Assembly (NCBI GenBank): GCA_963691655.1
Contig: OY829328.1
Coordinates: 78,062,400-78,126,399, forward strand
Direction: 5' to 3'
Length of the DNA: 64,000 nt
Source of the DNA: Toxonevra muliebris
Lineage: Eukaryota > Arthropoda > Insecta > Diptera > Pallopteridae
Positions 11,696-24,010 of the stretch are shown here, one piece after another; the first letter of the stretch is position 1, and every line of letters begins with the position of its first letter. The notes beneath the pieces were generated by a model. It searched no databases, had not been told where the DNA came from, and was given only the letters and a program-made list of their open reading frames with translations. Made by a program: the position numbers and the translations under genes.

Positions 11696-12993
11696 CACAG
11701 GGTGACAATCGTAAAGTGACGCACACATTTCAGCAGTTATTTTCAAAAGGACGTACTTCCATTAAGTACGATTAAGTGTTAACATTGCTGAATATATAAG
11801 CATTCATTTGAACCCCACCTCATTCAATATAACCTCCTTTAGCCCGCACACATGCCTTCAATCGATCCGGAAATCGTAGGACTGTTCGCCGCTGGACTTC
11901 CTGATCAATTTCAGTCCAGGCTTTCTCTAATGAATTTGTCAGCGACTCCAGACTGTGGTGTTGAGATGCACAAGCCTTACTCTCTAAAATACTCCAAATA
12001 GAGTAGTCCATTGGATTCAAGTCTGGGGAGTATGGTGGCCATTCTTGAGATGTTATGAATCTAGAAAAATTGTCTTTCATCCATGTTTGCGTTAATTTTG
12101 CCATGTGGGAAGGTGCAGAATCTTGCTGGAAAGTCCAGTTTTCATTTCCAAATGTATCTTGGGCCCAGGGAAGAACATGTTCATTTAAAATGCTCCGATA
12201 AACAACAACCTGGTCAATTTTAACACCCTCTTCAACGAATATTAGAGGGGTTCTGGCATTAGCGGAAACTCCAGCCCATACCATAACGGAAGCTGGCTTT
12301 TGAACTCGGCCAACAGTCCTACTATTTTGTTGCGATGATGATGTTAGCCACATTCGGTCATTTTGCGCATTGAAATGTTGTTCAACCGTGAAAATTTTTT
12401 CATCTGTAAACAAGATATTTTCTACATTTTTTAACACGGAGGAGCGTAGCAACGCCTTACATCTTTGCAGTCGCAAATCTTTCTTTTTTTGTGTCAGATC
12501 TTGAGCTTTTCGGAGCTTGTACGGCTTAAGATTAAGCTTTGATTTTGCAATGATTCGCACTGTTTCACGGTTTACTCCCACTGCCTTAGCGATTTTTCTC
12601 ATTGAGCGCCTTGGATTTCGCTTGATTCGTTTACGAATTTATTCTGTTAAACCAGCAGTGGCAACTGTTGAAAATTTTCCCCGGTCTCTATCTCCAAAAC
12701 CCCCAGTTTCATTATATCGAATAATAGCTCGGTCTACCGTACGACTTGACAAATTTAAAGCCTTTGCAATTTGACGGCTACTATAATTTGCCAAATGAAA
12801 TTTCATAATTTCACGACGAATATTTTCCTTGTCCATTTTTATGGAAATTTCAAAATGTAATAACAAAAATTCAAATGAAATTAAAAGCAAAGCCAATGAT
12901 GAATGCATTTGCTTTTTAAATTAAAGTAACGGTAAATGGCAAAGCTTGCTGCAGAGTATTAAACTTGAGTCACTTTACAATTGTCACCCTGTA
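11696..12993 (-). mobile_element. maT-like Tc1/mariner transposon, copy 1 (complete ends)
   Basis: 1298 bp flanked by TA dinucleotides (11694-11695 and 12994-12995). The terminal inverted repeats match at 25 of 28 positions: left 'cacagggtgacaatcgtaaa', right read inward 'tacagggtgacaattgtaaa'. The single transposase gene is on the minus strand. Size, TA duplication and the DD37D spacing of its transposase fit the maT family of Tc1/mariner elements. It sits inside the atgaatttt minisatellite. Confidence 0.9.
11820..12836 (-). pseudogene. maT-like transposase with one premature stop
   Basis: Reads as 338 codons in a single frame from an ATG at 12836-12834 to the stop at 11822-11820, with one internal TAA at 12641-12639. 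The sister copy has lysine there. The N-terminal third has paired helix-turn-helix segments ('YSSRQIAKALNLSSRTVDRA', then 'RSMRKIAKAVGVNRETVRII') that bind the inverted repeats. The catalytic acidic residues are visible in 'FTDEKIF', 'QQDSAPSH' and 'SPDLNPMDYSIW'. Exactly 37 residues lie between the second and third Asp, i.e. DD37D. Apart from the single nonsense codon nothing looks damaged, so this is a recently inactivated copy. Whether the downstream 260-residue frame is ever translated is unknown, but it would lack part of the DNA-binding domain. Confidence 0.88.
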
Positions 12994-12995
12994 TA

Positions 12996-14110
12996 CTCAT
13001 AATGAAGTTTGAAAACTTTTTATAAATATTTTTGAATTGAATTTTTATGAAATTTCGTGGATTGTTCTGTTTAATTTATGAATTCTACAAAATTTCTATG
13101 AATTCTTATGTAGGCCTTCAAATACACAACGAACATATAAACATATTTATTATACATAAAGATACTTAGAGCACATATCCACATCGTATACCTTTATTTA
13201 AATGCAACAAAACATTCCACATCAAATTAATATACCATAATCTTTAAGTGTAGCAACACCTGGTGAAGAATAAAGAAACATGTTTATGTTTACCCAAGGA
13301 AAATACAACGCTTTGCTTTACTTAAGCTTGTTGTTGTTTTTTTTTTTTTTTGCTACTCATAATTGACATAGAGCAATTGTTTGCCTTTTGCATTGTTCCC
13401 AACCTTAGGAGAATCTTTAACTATAATGCCCGGCTTGCTCTATATTTTATACCTAAGAATAACTACACACACATACATACTCGCTCCTCTGTATGTATAT
13501 TGCTTATATAACAACTACGTAGTTTGTATGATTTTATGCTTTGCGTGCTTGAACCCATTGCACGTTGCTTGCAATCTTCTTGTCGTGTCCATTGTCCGTT
13601 GTTAATTTTAAGCAATTTTTTACAATTTATCGGTGATAATGATTTTATGCTTTACAGACATCATTAAACCGAAACATTGTCTAGGATTTTCAAAATTGAT
13701 TTTATTATTTTTTTTTTTTTGCTTTGCTTATCGGTTTCATCTTCTTATTCAAGTGTTTTTTGTTATAGCTTGTTTGTACTATCCTTTGTGTTATCCTTTT
13801 GAGCTTTTGCGCTATTATGCTTAGGTATGAAGATGAAATTTAATTTTTAAATTTGCCATATCATGTTGTCGAGTAATTTTTATTTTTATTTTTTTAGTTT
13901 TAGCTTAAGTAACCATGAAATGAAAATGAATTTTAAATTCAAATACTTAAGCATAGATTATGATAGTTTTGTGTGGGAATTGCTCTTAAGCGAATGTAAT
14001 GGGCTTTACAGAGATTTCACAGTTGAGAGAATAATAAAAAAAATAAAATAAATTGTTTGTTTGAAAGCTTGTTATATCAGTTAATTGATTGACAAATTAA
14101 TTAGTTAAAG
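12996..14110. other. end of atgaatttt repeat, then non-coding AT-rich DNA
   Basis: 12996-13110 continues the minisatellite interrupted by the mariner. The rest holds poly(T) tracts and short hydrophobic low-complexity open frames (for example 13381-13605 and 13633-13824) typical of T-rich DNA. No gene is supported. Confidence 0.5.
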
Positions 14111-14119
14111 ATTGCAGTT

Positions 14120-16680
14120 AGTCATATACTTCAATTCATAGGCCTATACTTATATTCAGGTTTCAATCGGTCATGTGTATGCTTCTATTCTTGCCTCTAG
14201 TGTTTTCATATTTCTACTTATAAGCTACAGATACTCGTATAACAGCAGGTACTCATAGACCCTAGACAATTTCAAACCAATACTCTTAGGCTCAAATCAG
14301 TCGTATGTTCTTACTCACAGGCATGAGTCAGTCGTCCGCTTTTGCTCATAGGATTCAACTGGTCGTAAAAATATACTCATAGGATCAGGTCACTTATTAT
14401 AAACTTGTAAACATATAAACCAGTCGGTCGTATTCTTCATTTATGACCTCAAGCTAGTCGTATATTAATACGGCTATGAGTCACATACCAGCACCCATAG
14501 ACTCTAACCAGTCGTATACTTTTGTTCATAGACTTCAGTCACTCGTACACCTGTACTCATAGGTTCCAGTTAGTTGGTGGTTGTACTCATAGACATGAGT
14601 CAGTAGTATGCTTTGACTCCTAAATTTCAGCCAGTCGTAAAGTTGTACTCATAGGCTCAGGTTATTCATAAACCTGTACTCACAGGAATCAGTCGATCGA
14701 GTGGTCCATTCCGGATCTCAAGTCAGTTGTATATTAGTACTGATAAGTTCCAGTCAGTCACATACCAGCAAACATAAGCTTCAGCCAGTCGTATACCTGT
14801 ACTCACAGGTTCTAGTTAGTCGTATAGTAGTACTCATAGACTTGAATCAGATTTGAGCCATTCGCATATTTCAGTCGTATACCTGTGCTTACAACCATGA
14901 TTCATAAACCAGTACTCATAGAAACCAGTCGTTCGTGTTCTTTACTCATGATGTCTAGCCAGTTGTGGATTAGTACTCATAGGCAGAAAACAGTTTCACA
15001 GCAGCACTCATGGGCTCAAATCAGTCGTTTGTTCCTAATCACAGGCTTGAGTCAGTAGTGGGCTTCTACTCATAGATTACAGCCGGTCGTAGAGCGGCAT
15101 TCAAAGGCTCAGGTCATTCATAAACCTATACTCACAGAAACCAGTCATTCGAGTTTCTCCATACTTGACCTAAAGTCAGTCGTATATTAGTACTCATAGG
15201 ATTCTGTTAGTTACATACCAGCACCCATAAGTTCCAGCCAGTCACGTTGGTTATATACCTGTATTCATAACCTTTAGTCAGCTAAATACCTTTACTCATA
15301 GATTCCAATTGGTTGTATATTAGTACTCATAGGCTCCTGTCTGTCACATGCCAGCAAACATAGGCTTCAGCCAGTCGTATACCTTTAGCCATAGACTTCA
15401 ATCAGTTATATACCTGTACTCATAGGTTCCAGTTAGCCATACAGCAGTATTCATAGGCTCCAGTTAGCCGTACAGTAGTACTCATAAGCTCCAGTCAGTT
15501 TCACAGCAGTACTCATGGGCTCGAATTAGTCGTATGCTCCTAATAATAGGCTTGAGTCAGTAGTAGGCATTGACTCATAGATTCTTGCTAGTCGTAGAGC
15601 TCTACTCATAGGCTCAAGCCATTCATAAACATGTACTCACAAAAACCAGTCAGTCGAGTGCTCTATTCTTGGCATTAAGTCAGTCGTATATTAGTACTCA
15701 TAGGCTCCTTTCAGTCGCATACCAGCACTCATTAGATCCAGCCTGTCATATACTTGTACTCATAAGTTTCAGTTAGCTTTATATCTGTGTTCTTAACCTC
15801 TTGTCAGTTAAATACCTGTATTAATAGACTCGAATTGGTCACATGCTCTACTCATGGCTTCCAGTCTGTCGTATATTAGTACTCATAGGCCTCAGTCAGT
15901 TACATACCAGCACTCAAGTTAGTCATATACCTGTACTCATAGACTCAACTCAGTTGAATATTTGTACTCATAGTCTCCAGTGAGTCCTATGTCTGTACTC
16001 ATGAACTCCAGTTAGTTTTATGCTCCTACTCAAAAGGTTTGAGCAGGTTGTGTGCTACTACTCCTAAGTTTAAGTCAATCATATAAATGTATTCATAAGC
16101 CTCATGTAGTTATATGCTCTTACTCAAAGGTTCTAGGCAATCGCATATTTGTACTCATACTTTCCAGTGAGTCATATGTCTGTTCTCAAAAGCTCTAGGT
16201 AGTCATATGCTCCTGCTCAAAGTTTCGAGATAGTTGTGTATTTCTACTCATAGGTTCCAGTTAATCATGTACCTGTATTCATAAGCCCCATATAGACATA
16301 TATTTCTATTCAAATGTTTCAGTCAGTTGTATATCTCTACTCATAAAAATCAGACAGCATTATGCTTTTACTCATAATCTTTTGTCAGTTACATGATTGT
16401 ACTCATAAGCTTCAGACAGTCGTATACCTGTAATCATAGACTCTAATTAGATGTGTATCTTTATTCATAGCCTCTATTCAACCTTATGCCAGTTATGCCT
16501 TAACTTCAGGAATTATGATTATATTTATAAGCTCCAGCCGGTAGAATGCCGATACTCAGGGGCTCCAGTCAGTCATATACCTGTACATATAGGTCAGTTT
16601 CATGCCTGAACTTATGGGGTCCAGTTGGTCGCATTCAAAGTTTCCAGTCAGTAGTAAGCCTATACTCATAGACTTCAGCC
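14120..16680. repeat. 32-bp minisatellite (cagtcgtatacctgtactcatagg)
   Basis: About 80 diverged copies of a roughly 32-bp unit containing 'cagtcgtatacctgt' and 'actcataggctc'. 'actcatagg'-type anchors fall about every 32 bp, for example near 15325, 15357, 15389 and 15419. Copies degrade toward the right edge. No open frame of protein-like composition. Confidence 0.85.
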
Positions 16681-17118
16681 AGCCACATGCTTTTGCTCTT
16701 TTCTCGGCTGCCCTAGTTTTAAGCTGCTGTTCATCGGATCTTTATGCCAAAACCATTGAACCAAGTACTACCTACCGTAAACTGTCATCGAAAACCCACC
16801 CACGAAGTTTATCAGATATATTTCATTTTTAAACAAATTATTTTCAACACTTTCAATCTAGAAAAATCCAATATAGCAGTCTGATTTCTTTCAACTCCAG
16901 ATACAAATAACTTTTGCCAATACTTTTCCAAAAAAATTCACTAAATTTATTAACCTCATTCAAATTGCAATTTTACTACTCTCTATGTATCACTCTTCAT
17001 CTAAATAAAACTCTTTTAAACAAAAACCGATTGTCATTTAAGTCAACTAAAATTCATACGTTAAAATAAAAGCAGCACACACTCTCATAAAAAACAAAAA
17101 GGGGAAAAAAAAACTTAC
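16681..17118. other. probable start of the intron following the membrane-protein exon
   Basis: On the minus strand this lies just downstream of the splice donor at 17113-17118. It contains no further exon-like open frame. The plus-strand frame at 16602-16832 overlaps the minisatellite edge and is not gene-like. Confidence 0.5.
17113..17118 (-). promoter_or_regulatory. 5' splice site (donor)
   Basis: Minus-strand 'gatgatg|gtaagt' matches the donor consensus G|GTAAGT and falls where the open frame changes from a plausible stem sequence to low-complexity residues. Confidence 0.8.
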
Positions 17119-17677
17119 CATCATCTGCTGCTGGCTTATTGCCAGCTATCAATTTGCCATGATAAACTTTCTCATTGGGATGAACCACAACATTATTCAA
17201 TACTGATTCATTGCCCTCATTAATGTCACCATCACCAATATGTTTACCGGCAGCAACATCTTTATCACCAATATCTTTTTTACCACCCGCAACAACAACA
17301 GGAGGTACGCGATTATTCTCATCGTGAATTGGTATATCCGCAACGCCACGACGTTGCTCATGTCGTTTATTTGAATCGATTACCGATTCAACGATAACAT
17401 TATTACCAACACCAAAACCACCGCCACCTTCAAAACCAACACCGCCAGCATCCGCAGCAGGTAATGCTCCATTATTATTGCCGCCACCACCAATACCTGC
17501 GACACTTTTCAATGATAGTGACATACCATTCCATTTGCTACCACCGTTTGCACCATCACCACTACCGCTATGCGTATCATCGGTGTAAACTAGAAAGGCT
17601 ACGGTAAACCAAATGGCAGTTAAAATGGCAACAATTTTTACAATGGACGTTGAACGACGACGCCATATGAAAGCCAT
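17119..17677 (-). CDS. first coding exon of a type II (Golgi-like) membrane protein, possibly a Pgant9-like GalNAc-transferase
   Basis: The ATG is at 17677-17675, preceded in frame by a TAA four codons upstream and with A at -3. The exon encodes 186 full codons and ends at a consensus donor, GTAAGT (17118-17113), leaving one base of the next codon (phase 1). Residues 1-14 are short and basic (WRRRSTSIVK), residues about 15-31 form one hydrophobic segment, and the rest is a Gly/Asn/Ala/Asp-rich stem without hydrophobic stretches. That is the tail-anchor-stem layout of a type II Golgi enzyme. The N-terminus resembles, from memory, fly UDP-GalNAc:polypeptide N-acetylgalactosaminyltransferases of the Pgant9 type, which initiate mucin-type O-glycosylation. 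This identity is an inference, because the catalytic domain must lie in exons beyond the left edge. Its composition is unlike the surrounding repeats: it is GC-richer, with balanced codons. Confidence 0.8.
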
Positions 17678-18730
17678 ATTTGAATATTATTTTTATTATT
17701 ATTTATAGTATAATTTTAGGTGTTTGTTTGTTTGTTTGTTTGTTTTTTTGTGTGGAAGTGTATTGAAGACTTAGGTAGGTAGCTCTAAAGAACTATAACT
17801 AGATGGCTAGTTGGATTTGTTGTTTTAATAGTAAATTTTCATATATTTATAGATTAATATTAACTAAAATTTATGCGTAAATATTAGTTAATTTTGTGGC
17901 GCTCAAAGTTTCAGTTGTGCTTAAGTTTATTGTAGCATAGTTTTAGGCGCTGAATAAATTTATATATATGTATATAGAGCTATCAATTTTCTTTGTGCAT
18001 AATTAATTTGTGTGTTTCTGTTTCTGTATGAGTCGGTAATAATATTGCATTTGTTGTTGTTGTAGTTATTTGTTGCTGCTTTTAATTGGCGTTTTATTGA
18101 TTTCCTTATCTTTTTTTTTCGAGCAATTGCTTTAACTTTTTTTTTGGATATGCTTTGTTTTTGTAGCTTTTCTGCTTTTGAAAAAACATAAAAACTTTTG
18201 CTTTTGTTTTTTCCTTTATTATGATATGTTCGTGTGTTCTTCTTCTATTGTGCTTTGTCACTTCCTTTGTTTCTCTCCTGCATTCCGCTTTCTATTTCGG
18301 TTTTTATGTTAATCTCTTTTCATTTATTTCCGTTTTCATTTCCATTTCCACTTTGCCTTTACACTTTCCCTTTTTTTCTTGCTTTTATACTTTGCGTCTG
18401 TAGTTTTTAGCTTATGTTGCTCGTTGCTGCTGTTCGCTCGCTTTAAATGTGTATTAAGTTCTTTAGGCCATTTAAATTTAGTGCCTTGTCATTTGAAATT
18501 CCTCGAGTTTTGACCTTAACCGCTGTATGTCGGTCTTTCGGTCGGTCGGCTGGTTGAATGCTTTTTTTTGTGGGGTTTGGTATTTTGTGACGTTTGCTGG
18601 TATTTTATAAATATGTATGTATGTATGTATGTATGTATGTTGTTTGTGTTGTTGCGTTTATGACCGATTTATTTTTGTTGCCTTTTGTTTTTATTGTGCG
18701 CTTTTTTGCTAGTTGTTGTTGCTGTTGAAT
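17678..18730 (-). other. probable 5' UTR part of the same exon
   Basis: About 1 kb between a candidate acceptor (18731-18732) and the ATG. It holds AAAC repeats (17720-17745, minus sense), CAA-rich stretches (near 18055-18075 and 18710-18730), a (GTAT)n run and many stops, and no coding potential. Its status as UTR rests on the acceptor call. Confidence 0.45.
18605..18641. repeat. (GTAT)n microsatellite
   Basis: About seven tandem 'gtat' units within the putative 5' UTR region. Confidence 0.85.
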
Positions 18731-18745
18731 CTGCAACGAAAAGAA
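18731..18745 (-). promoter_or_regulatory. candidate 3' splice site (acceptor)
   Basis: The minus strand reads 'ttttcttttcgttgcag' directly before 'attcaacagc': a pyrimidine tract followed by GCAG, with the AG at 18732-18731. It would start the exon that contains the 5' UTR and the ATG at 17677, implying an upstream non-coding exon at higher coordinates or outside the window. Confidence 0.5.
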
Positions 18746-19339
18746 AAATAGTGTAAATTTGAAAAATAGGTTAATATTATGGGTTGAGTTTTGGTTAAGA
18801 CTAACAATTCGAGATAATGCGTTTTACTTTAGTATAAATGTTTTGTGTAATCATTTGTGAATATTTGTGACACATGTAAATTTAGTTTAGAAATCTGGAG
18901 AATTAGTAATTTACAAGGTTCTCATTCATGCGAAAACCGAAGCCTTTCCAAGCCGAAGTTGTGCTTTAAAAATTATCCAGGTTCATTTCGAATTCTTAAC
19001 AAAAATATTGTGCTTTAGTTTCCGAAAAGTTTTAGACTAAGATGTCGGGGTTTCCGCGATTTCTGATTGGTCAATGATTTATTCTCTTTTTGTGTCTGTA
19101 GAAAAATATTCTCATTGACAGAACAGAATTCAAGATAGACCAAAATTGAACCTTCATTGATAAATTTCTCTAAATGAAAAGATATATTTTTTAAAGAATT
19201 CAAGCTTGTTCTGGGAATTGCGATTGATATGTTGACAGCCACAGATTTTTGTATTTTTTTTTTTTTGGAATAAATATCAGGCAATCAATTTATTTTACAA
19301 GTTGAATTATAAGAAAGACTAAATCGAAAGTGAAATTGA
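18746..19339. other. non-coding AT-rich stretch
   Basis: No repeat unit, RNA gene or domain was recognised. The minus-strand frame at 19015-19284 has no protein-like features. Confidence 0.4.
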
Positions 19340-19700
19340 ATTATATGCAGAGACGAATCATTCTCCAAGTCCAAGCTGAGCCCACCTCGGCAAGTCAAAT
19401 TATCAGCTAACAAGAATTACGGCGAATAATAATTCCGCAGCTGAACACTTAGCTAAAATAAAATAATGATCTGAATAATGCAATGTAATCGAGAGAACAT
19501 TATATATAAGGGTTCAAGTGTCTCACCTCCTAAGATTTATGAAATCTTTTTCATGCTTTAATAAACTACCTCCTTAGCACATTTTTGGAATTCGTCGGGC
19601 CTTCCTCGTATACCGTGTACTATTTAACAAAACCGAACAGCAAGCACTACTTAATCGCCTGTTTAATTTTTGCTGGAGTATTTTTGGCAGCTGAGTAACA
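19340..19700 (+). mobile_element. possible solo LTR fragment
   Basis: A less AT-rich block containing a TATA-like 'attatatataaggg' (about 19499) followed within about 60 bp by 'aataaa' (about 19560), the compact promoter/polyadenylation arrangement of an insect LTR. Clear TG...CA ends and a target duplication could not be assigned, so this is tentative. Confidence 0.3.
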
Positions 19701-19729
19701 TTTTTTTCGGGTCGAGTCAGTTCAGGTTA

Positions 19730-21260
19730 CGTTTATATTCGAAAAAAACTCTTAAAATTCCATAATTCGTGAAGAAAATAAAAAAGTACAAAAAAGATGT
19801 TTATTCATGAACCCCTAATCTTGTAAAATTTTCAAAATCTACTACACGAAAAATTTGTTTTCATCCAAAACTCCTAAAATTCCATAATTCGTGTAACAAT
19901 TAAAAAAATTAAGGAAAAAAATTTCGTTCTGAACTCCTAACCTATAAAATTTTCAAAATCTACTACACGAAAAACTTAAATTTTATTTTTTTTCATCCAA
20001 AACTCCTTAAATTCCATAATTCGTGAAGAATATAAAAACAAAAAATAGAAAAAAAATTTCATCAATGAATTCCTACCTCAAAAGATTTTCGAAATCTACT
20101 ACACGAAAAATATAAATTTTATGAAAATTTTTTTTTCATCCAGAACTCCTTAAATTCCATAATTCTTGAAGAAAATAAAAACAAAACACAGAAAAAAATT
20201 TTCATCAATGAATACCTACCGCAAAAGATTTTCGAAATCTACTACACGAAAAATCTAAATTTTATGAAAATTTTTTTTTTCATCCAGAAATCCTAAAATT
20301 CCATAATTCATGAAGAAAATAAAAACAAAACACAGAAAAAATTTTCATCAAAGAATCGCTACCTCAAAAGATTTTCGAAATCTACTACACAAAAAATTTA
20401 AATTTAATGAAAATAAAATTTTTTTTTATCCAAAACTCCTAAAATTTCATAATTCGTGTGGAAAAAAAAAAAAAAAATTTCATCTTTGAAACCCCACCTT
20501 CCTCAAATTTTCAAAATCCACTACACGAAAAATTTGTTTTCACCCAAAACTCCTAAAATTCCATAATTCGTGTAGCAATTAAAAAAATTAAGGAAACAAA
20601 ATTTCGTTCTGAACCCCTAACTTATAAAATTTTCAAAATCTACTACACGAAAAACTTAAATTTTATTTTTTTTCATCCAAAACTCCTTAAATTCCATAAT
20701 TCGTGAAGAATATAAAAACAAAAAATAGAAAAAAAATTTCATCAATGAATTCCTACCTCAAAAGATTTTCGAAATCTACTACACGAAAAATATAAATTTT
20801 ATGAAAATTTTTTTTTCATCCAGAACTCCTTAAATTCCATAATTCTTGAAGAAAATAAAAACAAAACACAGAAAAAAATTTTCATCAATGAATACCTACC
20901 TCAAAAGATTTTCGAAATCTACTACACGAAAAATCTAAATTTTATGAAAATTTGTTTTTTCATCCAGAAATCCTAAAATTCCATAATTCATTAAGAAAAT
21001 AAAAACAAAACACAGAAAAAATTTTCATCAATGAATCCCTACCTCAAAAGATTTTCGAAATCTACTACACGAAAAATTTAAATTTTATGAAAATAAATTT
21101 TTTTTCCAAAACTCCTAAAATTTCATAATTCGTGTAGAAAAAAAAAATTTCATCCATGAACCCTTAACTTACAAAATTTTCAAAATCTACTACACGAAAA
21201 ATTTAAATTTTATGCACAATTTTTTTTTTTCATCCAAAACTCCTAAAATTGCATAAAAAT
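19730..21260. repeat. satellite of about 135-bp units with a 5-unit higher-order repeat (about 679 bp)
   Basis: Each unit contains 'ctcctaaaattccataattc', a block like 'cctacctcaaaagattttc' and 'aaatctactacacgaaaaa'. Units begin ('catccaaaactcc'-type) near 19861, 19995, 20137, 20281 and 20421, and then at about 20540 a second set starts. The first unit of the second set shares diagnostic text with the first unit of the first set ('aaaaaaattaaggaaa', 'aatttcgttctgaac'), giving a higher-order period near 679 bp. Confidence 0.85.
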
Positions 21261-22239
21261 CGTTCATGCATTAAAAATCGTTCATAATTTTTCAACTGTA
21301 GAGATATTCGTGCCTCATAAAATTCTTTAAAGCTTAAGGCCCCAGTTACACAATTTCTTATTACAAAGATCCTACTAACTATCTCAACAGTTTTCATATT
21401 TTTACTCTGTTCGAATGTGTCAATTTTATTGCGTTTGTATAAATCCATATAGTGTCACAAAGTCTCAAAAAAGCTTATCATGTTCAAACAAACTAACAGC
21501 AAATAATTCTCCAAAAAACATTGACATTTCTAAATTTGCCAGCCATTTGACATTGATGCTATGTTTAACAACGAATTCGTTGTTTTTAATTTCGGCAGCT
21601 TATCTGCTGTTAGTTTTGTTTGAGGGTTTCAACTTTTTGATAGAAATTGTAGGATATGACGTCAAAAAGCATTTTTAATTAACAGTTTTATTAAAAGTAC
21701 CGTTGAAATACAAAGAAAAAATTGAAACTAAAATACAAATAAGCATGGTCAGTCTGGCAATATAGATATAAATTCAGAACACAAAATGTTAGTCTAATCT
21801 CGTAAACTTAGGTAAAATGAAAAGAGGGAGAAGAAATTAAATAAAAATTTTACTACTTAGTTGTTGCAATAAAAGCTTCAGGATTTTTTATTTTTCTCCT
21901 TTTTCATTCGGCAGGTAAAATACTTTGGTTGGTGTTTTAGATAGGGTGTCGAGGGGAGGTGACAGTACTCTAAAAAATAGCTAACACTAAGCATTAAAAT
22001 AGTGACTTCTCAATTTGGTTAAAATGATAAGGTAAAATCCACAACAAATATTTTACCGCATTTAGATAAAAAATAAATATTTTTCGGAAACAAAAGATAG
22101 ATAAAACAATAGTTCACAGATCCAATTACTTAGCTGTCTATATAAAATTCAAAGTTTTATTATAAACTTTTGAGAAAGTTGTAAATTGAACAGCCATAAT
22201 CAAGGTAAATTAAGAAGGCGTAAGGCGGTGGTATTCTGA
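21261..22239. other. non-coding stretch, nothing recognised
   Basis: Includes short frames (21230-21448, 21415-21678) without recognisable domains. No repeat unit or RNA gene was identified. Confidence 0.4.
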
Positions 22240-24010
22240 AAACTAACTGGTTCATTTCTAGATTTCGATCAAAAGAATAACCTTAAGCTGCTTAGCGATT
22301 TTAGTTTGAGTTGAACGGCAGAAGAACCTAGTGGAGAAGTATTCCCTCGATCTTCTGATTTCTCGATCATTTAAAGGCATGAACTTTAGATTTTTCGATC
22401 ATTTAATTTTTCTTTTATTTTGGGATTTTAGATTTCCCCCTCTATCTTCTGATTTGAAGAACTTTTGATTTCTTGATCTTTTGATTTCGCGGCGAGTTTT
22501 TTAAATCACGTTTTCAGACATTCTGATATCGAGATCTTTTGATTGGACGATCTTTTGGTTTCTTCGATTTCTTGATTTCATAAACTTTCTATCTCGCGAT
22601 TTTTAGATTTTTCTATTTTGAGATCTTCTGATGTTTTAACATTTTTTGATTTCAAGTAATTTTTATCTTACGATCTTTAGATTTCTCTATCCTCTGATCT
22701 CACGATGTTTTGATCTGATGAATTTTGATTTCTCGAGATCTTTTGATCTCACAATGCTTAAATTTCTTAATCAAAACTCTATCGAGTTTTGATCGTTTAA
22801 TATCAGGATCGCTTGGTTTCTTCAACTTTTGCATTCGGAAAATATTTGTTTCACGATCTTTTGATTTTTGAATTTTTTGATTTTGAGAACTTTTGATTTT
22901 AAGACCTTTGGTTGTCTAGAACATTTTATTCTTGTGATTTTGCATGTCTCAATGGTTGCTAGAACATTTTATTCTCGTGATTTTGCATGTCTCAATGGTT
23001 CGATCTCGCGATTTTTTCGTTAATCATTTTTTTTTTTAGTTTCTTGATCTTTCCATTTTGCGATCTTTTGGTTTAACAAACTTTTGATTTTTCGATTCTT
23101 GGGTTTCTAGATGTTTGTTCTACAATGACTGAATTTTTTTGATATTTTGATGTCTCGATTTCTCGATTTCTTGGTCTTGTGATTTCTTCATCTTTTGATT
23201 TCTCGATTTTGTGATTTCCTGTTCTTGTGATTTCTTGATCTTGTGATTTCTCGATTCTTTGATTTCTCGATCTTGTGATTTTGTGATCTTGTGTTGTCTC
23301 AATCTTTTGATTTCTGGATTTTTTTGATTTCTTGATCTTGTGATATTTCGATAGTTAGATTTCTCGATTCTTTGATTTCTCGATCTTGTGATTTTTTGAT
23401 CTTGTGATTTCTTTATCTTGTGATTTTTTCGATCTTTTTTGATTTCTGGACTCTTTGATTTCTCAATTTTTTGATTTCTTGATCTTGTGATTTCTCAATT
23501 TTTTGATTTCTCGATTTCTTGATTTCTTGATCTTGTGGTATTTCGATCGTTAGATTTCTCGATTCTTTGATTTCTCGATCTAGTGATTTTTTGGTCTTGT
23601 GATTTCTTGATCTTGTGATTGCTCGATCTTTTGATTTCTGGACTTTTTGATTTCTCAATTTTTTAATTTCTTGATCTTGTGATTTATCAATCTTTTGATT
23701 TCTCGATTTCTTGATTTTTTGATTTCTCGATTTTGTGTTGTCTCAATTTTTTGATTTCTGGATTTTTTCTTTTTGATTTCTTGATCTTGTGATATCTCGA
23801 TCGATTGATTTCTCGATTCTTTGATTTCTGGATCTTGTGATTTCTTGATCTTTTGATTTCTCAATTTTTTGATCTTGTGATTTCATGATCTTGTGATTTT
23901 TTGATCTTGAGATATCTCGATCTTGTGATTTCTCGCTTCTTTGATTTCCCGACCTTGTGATTTCTTTATCTTGCGATATCTCGATCTCTCGATTATCCAA
24001 TATTTTCAAA
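22240..24010. repeat. 16-bp minisatellite (tgatttctcgatcttg), left block
   Basis: Tandem variants of a 16- to 17-bp unit, most regular at 23150-24000. The minus-strand frames (23120-24009) encode only Lys/Ser/Gln/Arg/Asn/Ile repeats such as 'KSRNQKIEKSQDQEI' and are artefacts of the repeat. The array resumes at 25620-26870 and, briefly, at 28185-28230 after an R1-like LINE. Confidence 0.85.

Noticed and set aside
12517..12774. Plus-strand 85-codon frame (also at 31268-31525)
   Set aside because: Antisense shadow of the maT transposase, conserved only because the transposon copies are similar.
23120..24009. Lys/Ser/Gln-rich frames resembling coiled coils
   Set aside because: Translations of the 16-bp minisatellite in several frames.
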